From Candidatus Caccocola faecipullorum (GTDB taxonomy: Bacteria > Synergistota > Synergistia > Synergistales > Synergistaceae): a stretch of 5,365 nt of DNA. A model generated the notes under the pieces. The model did no database searches. It was not told the origin of the DNA and saw only the letters and a program-made list of their open reading frames with translations. The position numbers were made by a program, and so were the translations under genes. Numbering within the stretch: the first letter of the stretch is position 1; each line of letters begins with the position of its first letter. Of the stretch, positions 1 through 5,365 are shown piece by piece. The DNA lies in the NCBI GenBank assembly GCA_018716365.1, contig DVKA01000023.1:1-5365 (forward strand), given 5' to 3'.

Positions 1-126
1 TTAAGGGAAAAGGCTTTCCTCGCCGTCGCTTTAATGTATATAATAAGCGGGTTGGTAAGATTCGACGGCGCTGCGTGGATTATGCTCGACGCCGGAGACG
101 AGCGTTCCGCCGAAGACAAAGAATAA
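1..126 (+). CDS. C-terminal end of an unidentified membrane protein (5' end outside window)
   Basis: The frame is open from the first base and ends at TAA (124-126), giving 41 visible residues. The first half is hydrophobic (FLAVALMYIISGLV, about residues 6-19) and reads as a final membrane segment. A short hydrophilic, acidic tail follows, ending in DERSAEDKE, so the C-terminus is probably cytoplasmic. The codon style (ATA for Ile, GCC/GCG for Ala, CTC for Leu) matches the genes downstream. A strong intrinsic terminator begins 23 bases after the stop, as expected for the last gene of a transcription unit. I do not recognise the family from this tail. It could be a transporter or another polytopic protein. 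The coding call rests on the frame, codon style, plausible membrane tail and following terminator, not on homology. Confidence 0.6.
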   Translation, partial: LREKAFLAVALMYIISGLVRFDGAAWIMLDAGDERSAEDKE

Positions 127-149
127 CGGCATCAGCAAGGAATTTATAT

Positions 150-180
150 CCCGGCTTCGCTCGCGAAAGCCGGGTTTTTT
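150..180 (+). terminator. Rho-independent terminator upstream of iorA
   Basis: CCCGGCTT (150-157) pairs perfectly with AAGCCGGG (167-174), giving an 8-bp GC-rich stem around a 9-base loop. Six T (175-180) follow directly, then ATTT. This is a textbook intrinsic terminator for the upstream membrane-protein gene. It ends only 6 bases before the iorA Shine-Dalgarno site, so a transcript that carries iorA must either read through it or start inside it. Confidence 0.88.
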
Positions 181-186
181 ATTTGC

Positions 187-193
187 AAGGAGG
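187..193 (+). promoter_or_regulatory. Ribosome binding site of iorA
   Basis: AAGGAGG lies 7 bases before the ATG at 201, which is near-ideal spacing. It decides the start: the next in-frame ATG (213) would be about 19 bases away, too far for this site. Confidence 0.9.
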
Positions 194-200
194 AGATTGA

Positions 201-1961
201 ATGAGGAAGATAATGACCGGAAACGAGGCGACGGCCCGAGGCGCGTGGGAAGCCGGGCTGCACTTCGCCGCCGCGTATCCCGGAACGCCCTCGACGGAGA
301 TTCTCGAAAACCTCGCCGGGTACAAAGAGGTCTACTCCGAATGGGCGACTAACGAAAAGGTTGCGCTCGAATCCGCGGCCGGCGCTTCGATAGCTGGGGC
401 GCGCGCGCTCGCCGCGATGAAGCACGTCGGCCTCAACGTCGCCGCCGACCCGCTCTTCACGCTCGCCTACACTGGCGTCAACGGCGGGCTTGTGATAGTG
501 TCTGCGGACGATCCTGGCCTCTTCAGCTCGCAGAACGAGCAGGACAATCGTTTCTACGCCTCGCACGCGAAGATAGCTATGGTCGAGCCATCCGACAGCC
601 AGGAGTGCCACGACTACGTCAAGGAAGCCTTCGAGATTTCCGAAAAATTCGACACGCCGGTGCTCTTCCGCGTCACGACGCGCATCTGCCACAGCAAGAC
701 GCTCGTCGAGACCGGCGAAAGAACGGAGCGCGAAGTACGCCCCTACAAAAAAGACGTTACGAAATACGTCATGGCCCCCGCGAACGCGAAGCGCCGTAAG
801 CAGATACTTACCGAGCGCATCGCGGCGCTCAAAGAGTACAGCGAAAAGACGCCGCTCAACCGCGTCGAGCGCGGCACGGGCAAGGTCGGCATCATCACGA
901 GCGGAATTTCATACAACCACGCGAAGGAAGTCTTCGGCGACGAGGCCTCCTACCTCAAGCTCGGCTTTACATGGCCGCTGCCGGAGCAGAAAATCCGCGA
1001 CTTCGCCGCCTCCGTAGAGACGCTCTACGTCATCGAGGAGAACGAGCCCTACCTTGAAAACTTCGTCAAAACTCTCGGCATCGCCTGCACGGGACGCGAG
1101 AAACTTCCGTGGATAGACGAGCTGACGCCTGAGCGCGTGCGCCGCGCATTCTTCCCCGAGTCGGAAGAGACCGGCGGCTACTCGATAGACGCGAACGTTC
1201 CGCCGCGTCCTCCCGTCCTCTGCGCCGGATGCACGCACCGCGGATTCTTCTACGAAGTCGGCAAATATAAAGACATAGTCGTGACGGGAGACATCGGCTG
1301 CTACACGCTCGGCATCGTTCCGCCGCTCTCCGTGACGGACACCGTCATCTGCATGGGCGCGAGCGTCTCCGGCGGCGTCGGCTTCCGCAAGGCGGTCGAG
1401 CGCGCGGGGCGCAACGAAAAAGTATTCGCCGTCATCGGCGACTCGACCTTCTTCCATTCGGGAATAACGGGCCTCATCGACGCGATCGTCAACAAAGCCC
1501 CCATCGTCATAAACATCCTCGACAACAGAATCACGGCGATGACCGGCCATCAGGAAAACCCAGGCACGGGACGCACCCTCATGGGCGAGCCTACGCACCA
1601 GGTAGACCTCAAGGCGCTCTGCATGGCCTGCGGCGTCAAGGAAGAAAACATCCGCCTCATCGACCCGTACGACCTCACCGCGACGAGAGAGGCGATACGC
1701 GCCGGGCACGACGCGACGGAGCCCTTCGTCATCATCACGACGTCGCCATGCGCGCTTATCAAGGAAGTCGTAAAGCGCCGCGCAAATATGAAATGCGCCG
1801 TCGATGAGGAGAAGTGCGTCAAATGCAAACTCTGCCTCAAGGCCGGATGCCCAGCCGTAAACTTCCGCGACGGGCGCGTCTACATCGACCGCGCCTCCTG
1901 CAACGGCTGCACAGTCTGTATGCAGATATGCCCGAAGCACGCGATAGTCAGGGAGGGTTAG
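201..1961 (+). CDS. iorA: Indolepyruvate:ferredoxin oxidoreductase, alpha subunit
   Basis: This is the catalytic subunit (586 aa) of an oxygen-sensitive cytoplasmic enzyme. It converts indolepyruvate and other aryl pyruvates plus CoA to aryl-acetyl-CoA and CO2 while reducing ferredoxin, a key step in fermenting aromatic amino acids. The N-terminal domain opens with the family signature GNEATARGAWEAG (7-19) and AAYPGTPSTEI (24-34). CAGCTHRG (341-348) begins the thiamine-diphosphate domain. Its cofactor and Mg-binding motif runs from GDS (413-415) to the conserved DN (441-442). The C-terminus is a two-cluster ferredoxin domain: Cys 539, 542, 545, 550 followed by Pro, then Cys 567, 570, 573, 577 followed by Pro, enough for two 4Fe-4S clusters. 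Length and domain order are those of complete bacterial and archaeal IorA, with nothing missing. iorB follows after 3 bases, so the two subunits are co-expressed. Substrate preference among aryl pyruvates cannot be read from the sequence. Confidence 0.96.
   Translation: MRKIMTGNEATARGAWEAGLHFAAAYPGTPSTEILENLAGYKEVYSEWATNEKVALESAAGASIAGARALAAMKHVGLNVAADPLFTLAYTGVNGGLVIVSADDPGLFSSQNEQDNRFYASHAKIAMVEPSDSQECHDYVKEAFEISEKFDTPVLFRVTTRICHSKTLVETGERTEREVRPYKKDVTKYVMAPANAKRRKQILTERIAALKEYSEKTPLNRVERGTGKVGIITSGISYNHAKEVFGDEASYLKLGFTWPLPEQKIRDFAASVETLYVIEENEPYLENFVKTLGIACTGREKLPWIDELTPERVRRAFFPESEETGGYSIDANVPPRPPVLCAGCTHRGFFYEVGKYKDIVVTGDIGCYTLGIVPPLSVTDTVICMGASVSGGVGFRKAVERAGRNEKVFAVIGDSTFFHSGITGLIDAIVNKAPIVINILDNRITAMTGHQENPGTGRTLMGEPTHQVDLKALCMACGVKEENIRLIDPYDLTATREAIRAGHDATEPFVIITTSPCALIKEVVKRRANMKCAVDEEKCVKCKLCLKAGCPAVNFRDGRVYIDRASCNGCTVCMQICPKHAIVREG
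1951..1957 (+). promoter_or_regulatory. Ribosome binding site of iorB, inside the end of iorA
   Basis: GGGAGGG lies in the last codons of iorA, 7 bases before the iorB ATG. With a 3-base gap between the genes, this arrangement suggests translational coupling of the two subunits. Confidence 0.8.
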
Positions 1962-1964
1962 GCG

Positions 1965-2546
1965 ATGAAGACGAACGATACGAAAAGCATTCTCCTTGTC
2001 GGCGTCGGCGGACAGGGCACGATACTCGCCTCGAAGATACTCTCCGAGGGGCTCGTCCGCAAAGGATATGACGTAAAGATGTCCGAGATACACGGCATGA
2101 GCCAGCGCGGCGGAAGCGTCACGACGCATGTCCGCTACGGCTCGAAAGTCGCCTCTCCGATAGTCCCCGAAGGCGAAGCCGACGTTCTCGTAGCCTTTGA
2201 AAAGGTCGAAGCGGCGCGCTGGCTGCAATATCTCAAAAAAGGCGGCACGCTCGTCGTCAACGACTTCGAAATATACTCTCTGCCCGTGCTCACCGGTGCG
2301 GCGGAATATCCGCACGGCGTCACGGAAAAGCTGAAGGCGGCGGTCCCCAACACGAAAGCCTTCAATGCGGGCGAAATAGCGAGCGGCCTCGGTAATATCA
2401 AAGCTCAGAACATCGTGCTCCTGGGCGCGCTCGTCAAAGCTATGGGGCTTGAAGATCTCGACTGGGAGGACGTACTCAAAGAGCTCATCCCTGAGAAACT
2501 TCTCGACCTCAACCTTAAAGCCTTCAAAGCAGGTTTGGAACAGTAG
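1965..2546 (+). CDS. iorB: Indolepyruvate:ferredoxin oxidoreductase, beta subunit
   Basis: IorB is the small gamma-type subunit (193 aa) that pairs with IorA to form the active 2-oxoacid:ferredoxin oxidoreductase. The N-terminus carries the diagnostic glycine-rich turn GVGGQG (13-18), followed by the family block SEIHGMSQRGGSV (40-52). DVLVAFEKVEAARWL (73-87) and the GEIASGLGNIKAQNIVLLGAL stretch (from 136) are also characteristic. In this superfamily the subunit contributes the domain that closes over the thiamine-diphosphate site. Its full-family length, intact reading frame and 3-base distance from iorA support a functional heteromeric enzyme. An intrinsic terminator starts 16 bases after the stop and ends the operon. 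No 2-oxoacid aminotransferase or aryl-CoA ligase, common partners of this pathway, lies within the window. Confidence 0.95.
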   Translation: MKTNDTKSILLVGVGGQGTILASKILSEGLVRKGYDVKMSEIHGMSQRGGSVTTHVRYGSKVASPIVPEGEADVLVAFEKVEAARWLQYLKKGGTLVVNDFEIYSLPVLTGAAEYPHGVTEKLKAAVPNTKAFNAGEIASGLGNIKAQNIVLLGALVKAMGLEDLDWEDVLKELIPEKLLDLNLKAFKAGLEQ

Positions 2547-2562
2547 CATCACGAGACATCAC

Positions 2563-2590
2563 AGGCGCGGCGATGGTGTCGCGCCTTTTT
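2563..2590 (+). terminator. Rho-independent terminator of the iorAB operon
   Basis: GGCGCG (2564-2569) pairs with CGCGCC (2580-2585). The stem can extend inward by G-T, C-G and G-T pairs to leave a 4-base loop, and outward by A2563 with T2586. Five T (2586-2590) follow. It lies 16 bases after iorB, the expected place for an operon terminator. Confidence 0.87.
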
Positions 2591-2619
2591 CGTATATTCG
2601 GGCGAAAGAGAAAAATTCC

Positions 2620-3354
2620 ATGAAAGAGAACAAATACGACGACGAGATATTTTTTGAGAACTATGCGCAGATGGCGCGCTCGAAGCGCGGCCTCGCGGCG
2701 GCTGGCGAGTGGGAGACCCTGCGTCCGATGCTTCCTGCCTTCCGCGGAAAGCGTGTGCTGGACCTCGGCTGCGGCTACGGCTGGCATTGTGAATATGCGG
2801 CGGAAAATGGCGCGGCTTCCGTGACTGGGGTGGATATTTCCGAAAAGATGCTCGCGGAGGCGCGCAGGCGGACGAAGCACGAAAACGTACATTACATACG
2901 TGCGGCTATAGAAGACGTGGATTTCCCGCCGGAGAGCTTTGACGTCGTGCTCAGCTCATTAGCGCTACACTACGTCGCGGATTTCAGCTCGGTTGTGAAA
3001 GGTGTGCGTCGATTCCTATCGGTGGGGGGAACGTTCATATTTTCCGCCGAGCATCCCGTATTCACGGCACAGGGGCCGCAGCAGTGGCATTATAACGCGG
3101 ACGGCTCGATTGCACATTTCCCGGTAGACGGCTACTATTACGAGGGCCGCCGCGACGCCGTTTTTCTCGGAGAACACGTCGTCAAGTACCATCGTACTTT
3201 TGATACATATATCAATACACTGCTCACAAACGGCTTTGTGATAAACGGATTTGCGGAACCACGTCCAACGAATAGCATGCTTGCCGAGATCCCTGAGATG
3301 CGCGACGAAATGCGCCGCCCGATGATGTTCATCCTCTCTGCGGTGAAGCGGTGA
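2620..3354 (+). CDS. Class I SAM-dependent methyltransferase
   Basis: This 244-aa protein has a Rossmann-type methyltransferase fold. Motif I, VLDLGCGYG (46-54), binds S-adenosylmethionine. GVDIS (70-74) holds the acidic residue expected to bind the ribose hydroxyls. An Ala-Ile-Glu-Asp block (96-99) fits motif III, and FDVVLSSLALHYV (107-119) fits motif IV. FSAEHPVFTA (141-150) and RRPMMFILSA (232-241) near the C-terminus belong to a widespread uncharacterised small-molecule methyltransferase family that I associate from memory with Firmicutes. The substrate is unknown. The frame is open back into iorB, but the ATG at 2620 is chosen because KYDDEIFF (5-12) and RSKRGL (20-25) match the usual N-terminus of that family, and the extra upstream residues look non-coding. 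The ribosome binding site is weak (GAAAGAG, about 2604-2610). Codons are more mixed than in iorA (TTA, CTA, more TAT and GTG), which hints at a separate origin. Confidence 0.88.
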   Translation: MKENKYDDEIFFENYAQMARSKRGLAAAGEWETLRPMLPAFRGKRVLDLGCGYGWHCEYAAENGAASVTGVDISEKMLAEARRRTKHENVHYIRAAIEDVDFPPESFDVVLSSLALHYVADFSSVVKGVRRFLSVGGTFIFSAEHPVFTAQGPQQWHYNADGSIAHFPVDGYYYEGRRDAVFLGEHVVKYHRTFDTYINTLLTNGFVINGFAEPRPTNSMLAEIPEMRDEMRRPMMFILSAVKR

Positions 3355-3391
3355 GAGTTCAAAACATCGACGCGGTAGACGAAAGCCTCAG

Positions 3392-4348
3392 TCAGCCGAG
3401 CGGTTCGAATCCCTCTATCAGCGCGTCTTGCGGTTCCGCGCCAGCGCCCTGCGTTATGCGTTCGTGGTAGGATATTTCTGCGGGACTTCCGGCGGGCCAG
3501 TTTCCGTTGAACCAGTTCAGAAATTTATCAGCGTCCCAGCGCAGCGGCACGGCCTCGACGTACAAACCGCGCACACGGGCGCGGTATATGGCGTGCGCCT
3601 CTGGGCGTGGAGATATTCTTGTTATGAGGCCGTAAAGCGCGCCGCGAAAGTTCGGCATTCCTGCGGCTCCGTTGTTTATGACGGCCCTCTCCAAACGCGC
3701 GAACGCGGCCGCGGCGCAGGTGTGCGTCGTAGCAAGCACGGCGAGGCCACTCTTTTCCATCCACGCCGTAAGCTCCGCACGGCGCGCCTGGATCCTCAAA
3801 TTTTCGAGCGAACAATTCCAGCCGCCGAGTGAACGCTCGTCGCCGTGAGTTATGCCGACGCGCGCTCCGCACACATCGACGACGGCGGCTCCGGCCCTTT
3901 TCTTTAATTTCTCTGCGACAGCTGGAATCTGCGTAAGTGTTTTTTTCAGCTCCGCGTGTATGGCGTTTGAGCGCGCGACGGCAGCGTCGTCCACGCAGGG
4001 CGGATAGGCGCAGCCGCAGCCCGCGCCGCTCTCTTTTCCGCGGCGCAGCTCGGCCTCGACGTTGCCAAGCAGGCAGAGCCATTTTTCGGCGCGGCGTTCG
4101 TTTTCCACGAAATCCGCCGGCGAGCGGTCGAACCAGTGCATATCACCGTTGAGCACGACGCGCGCGCCGGGCTCTTTCGCTGCGAGAGTCCAAAGCGCCT
4201 CGAAGGCGAACGGATTGCCGTACATGCCGCCCGCGATATAGAGCGTCTCGCATGAAAACATCGGTTTTTTCGTAAATTCGTCCTCGTCGAAATAATAGTC
4301 GAGCGGGCAGAAGCGTCCTGGCTTGCGCGGTATAAAGTCTTGCTTCAT
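3392..4348 (-). CDS. Calcineurin-like metallophosphoesterase-family protein with altered first metal motif
   Basis: This 318-aa protein shows most metallophosphoesterase landmarks in order: NGD (67-69), LLGNVEAE (93-100, the GN motif), GITHGDE (165-171), a His in ATTHT (206-210) and INNGAAGMPNF (224-234). The first motif, normally Asp-x-His-Gly-Asn, reads GGMYGN (40-45). The Asp and His that hold the first metal are therefore replaced by Gly and Tyr, while Gly-Asn is kept. A cysteine-rich CGCAYPPC (111-118) sits between the GN motif and the second half. I see no signal peptide or membrane segment, so it is probably cytoplasmic. The start is ATG at 4348, with AAGGAG 8 bases upstream. It follows the symporter gene by 12 bases and is probably in the same operon. 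Substrate is unknown. It may be a phosphoesterase with changed metal use or a non-catalytic binding protein. I have a vague memory of similar proteins carrying this same change, so it may be normal for a subfamily. Confidence 0.8.
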   Translation of the reverse strand: MKQDFIPRKPGRFCPLDYYFDEDEFTKKPMFSCETLYIAGGMYGNPFAFEALWTLAAKEPGARVVLNGDMHWFDRSPADFVENERRAEKWLCLLGNVEAELRRGKESGAGCGCAYPPCVDDAAVARSNAIHAELKKTLTQIPAVAEKLKKRAGAAVVDVCGARVGITHGDERSLGGWNCSLENLRIQARRAELTAWMEKSGLAVLATTHTCAAAAFARLERAVINNGAAGMPNFRGALYGLITRISPRPEAHAIYRARVRGLYVEAVPLRWDADKFLNWFNGNWPAGSPAEISYHERITQGAGAEPQDALIEGFEPLG

Positions 4349-4356
4349 TGCCGTGT

Positions 4357-4362
4357 CTCCTT
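4357..4362 (-). promoter_or_regulatory. Ribosome binding site overlapping the symporter stop codon
   Basis: Read on the minus strand, AAGGAG begins inside the TAA stop (4363-4361) of the symporter gene and lies 8 bases before the phosphoesterase ATG. Ribosomes ending the symporter stand on the next gene's binding site, which suggests coupled translation of the two proteins. Confidence 0.82.
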
Positions 4363-5365
4363 ACGCATCTTTCTGCTTCTTGCAGAAAATTCCGGGGAGT
4401 ATGAAGCCCGCGGTACATAGGATAAGCCCGTATAGATTGACGCCGAGCAGCAGCGCGCTGTCGCCGCCGCCTATCGCCCAGCTCTGCGGAATCCAGCCGA
4501 GCGTAAATGCGAAACCGAGCACGATGCCAGTCCAGAAGCTAAGATGGAAGCCGAGCTTCGTAGCGGGCACAACGCCGTAGAGCAGGAAGACCGGCGCGAG
4601 CCCTATGACCATCGTGCCGCTTATTGTCGTCGCCTTGAGTATGTCCGTGCCCGCGACCATAGGCGCGTTGCCTATTACTGCGAATACTACCATCGTTACC
4701 ATACCGACTGTTATAGATCTGCGTCCGAGGTCATGTCCCATCATCTGCGGAATGTCCTGCCCCGCGAGCTTCGCCAGGCTTGAGAAGGTCGAGTCGAGCG
4801 TCGAGCCAGCCGCAAATACCATGACCATAGTCATAAGCAGCGTCACGCCTGTGCCGGTCGCCTTCGCAAGCTCGGCGGGGATGTTGCCAGACGGCGCGAT
4901 TCCTATCAATGAGGCGTGAATGCCGACCGTGCTGAAGAACACTATCGAGAGAAAGCCGAGAATGCCGGATACGAAGAAAGCGACGAGCATCGGTTTTTCT
5001 TCGCAGATGAAGCCTCGGTCGGTGAGCACGGGATCGTGGAACGGATAGCTCAGTATCTGGAGTGCGGAGACGAGCAGCAGGTCGACGCCGGCGTCGAGCT
5101 TCCACTCGCCCGAAGTCATTATCGAGCCGACGCTGTGCTGCGGGATTATCGCAACCACGACGTAGATCATGACGGCTATGAAGACTATCGCCTGAAGCGC
5201 GTCCGTCACTATGGAGCTCAGCAGGCCGCCGCGCACGCTGTAGGCGACTGTGACGAGCGTGAAAAGAAGCGCGGCGCAGACGAAGGCGCGGCTTCCGCTC
5301 TCGCCGTAGTAGCCGCCGACGACGGCGGTGTTGCTCCATACTTCGTTGAAGAGGCGTATCAATAT
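4361..5365 (-). CDS. Sodium:solute symporter (SSS family), C-terminal part; start lies beyond the right edge
   Basis: This is an inner-membrane secondary transporter of the LeuT-fold SSS family that couples Na+ entry to uptake of an organic solute. The frame is open to the window edge. The last codons before the edge read Ile-Leu-Ile with no credible start, so about 334 residues are visible of a protein usually 450-550 long. Numbering from the Leu at 5360-5362, YSVRGGLLSSIVTDALQ (41-57) is the typical SSS loop leading into a helix. FAAGSTLDSTFSSLA (183-197) matches the family's Ser-Thr-x-Asp-Ser region, where sodium is bound. Hydrophobic segments lie near 27-41, 57-73, 126-148, 172-187, 216-233, 250-266, 275-292 and 303-325. 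The short basic tail (CKKQKDA) should be cytoplasmic. The solute cannot be told from this half. It is upstream of, and probably co-transcribed with, the phosphoesterase gene. Confidence 0.9.
   Translation of the reverse strand: MLIRLFNEVWSNTAVVGGYYGESGSRAFVCAALLFTLVTVAYSVRGGLLSSIVTDALQAIVFIAVMIYVVVAIIPQHSVGSIMTSGEWKLDAGVDLLLVSALQILSYPFHDPVLTDRGFICEEKPMLVAFFVSGILGFLSIVFFSTVGIHASLIGIAPSGNIPAELAKATGTGVTLLMTMVMVFAAGSTLDSTFSSLAKLAGQDIPQMMGHDLGRRSITVGMVTMVVFAVIGNAPMVAGTDILKATTISGTMVIGLAPVFLLYGVVPATKLGFHLSFWTGIVLGFAFTLGWIPQSWAIGGGDSALLLGVNLYGLILCTAGFILPGIFCKKQKDA

Noticed and set aside
909..2552. A very long minus-strand open frame (about 547 codons) lying opposite iorA and iorB.
   Set aside because: It spans two genes with unmistakable family motifs on the plus strand. 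Its translation is an arginine-, alanine- and aspartate-rich shadow with no recognisable domain, as expected opposite GC-rich codons that avoid stops.
2547..2562. Direct repeat CATCAC-n4-CATCAC between the iorB stop and its terminator.
   Set aside because: Only two 6-base copies, downstream of the operon and before a terminator. Nothing supports an operator or recombination role.
2449..2619. An in-frame 57-codon N-terminal extension of the methyltransferase reaching back into iorB.
   Set aside because: It overlaps iorB and runs through the iorAB terminator. Its residues are low-complexity (Ser, Thr, Arg) and unlike the family, whose usual N-terminus begins at the ATG at 2620.
3402..3412. GGTTCGAATCC, identical to the consensus T-loop of tRNA genes, with GCCGAG just before it.
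   Set aside because: The flanks do not form a T-stem beyond two pairs, and there is no acceptor, anticodon arm or CCA end. The bases encode the ordinary C-terminus (Gly-Phe-Glu-Pro-Leu) of the phosphoesterase-like protein, so chance similarity is the simplest reading.
3528..4082. Minus-strand and plus-strand open frames overlapping the phosphoesterase gene with arginine-rich translations.
   Set aside because: They are out-of-frame readings of GC-rich codons, have no good ribosome binding sites, and conflict with a gene that has several ordered family motifs.
5360..5362. TTG as a possible start of the symporter at the right edge of the window.
   Set aside because: The protein would lack the first membrane helices of the SSS family and the frame continues open to the last base, so the true start lies outside the window.

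Overview
The window is a piece of a GC-rich bacterial chromosome with strong Shine-Dalgarno sites, tight gene packing and frequent use of the ATA isoleucine codon despite the high GC. A two-gene indolepyruvate:ferredoxin oxidoreductase, a sodium/solute symporter and this codon style together suggest an anaerobic amino-acid fermenter. The Synergistota (Cloacibacillus/Synergistes-like) are my best guess. This is an inference from style and gene content, not from a marker gene.

Layout, left to right. Bases 1-126 hold the last 41 codons of a plus-strand membrane protein, followed by a strong intrinsic terminator (150-180). The iorA-iorB operon (201-1961 and 1965-2546) comes next and ends at a second intrinsic terminator (2563-2590). 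A plus-strand SAM-dependent methyltransferase (2620-3354) follows. It converges on a minus-strand pair across a 37-base gap: the 3' part of a sodium:solute symporter (from the right edge down to 4361), then a calcineurin-like phosphoesterase (4348 down to 3392). The phosphoesterase ribosome binding site overlaps the symporter stop codon.

How the genes work together. IorA and IorB form one enzyme that oxidatively decarboxylates aryl 2-oxoacids, made by transamination of aromatic amino acids, to aryl-acyl-CoA, with reduction of ferredoxin. The symporter could import an organic solute on a sodium gradient, but nothing here identifies that solute. The methyltransferase looks like an independent gene, possibly acquired. 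The phosphoesterase-like protein is co-transcribed with the symporter but has no known link to it.

I see no mobile element, CRISPR array, RNA gene or clearly new multi-gene system. The points most worth a second look are the phosphoesterase with an altered first metal motif, and the terminators placed directly in front of the next gene with no room for a promoter between.
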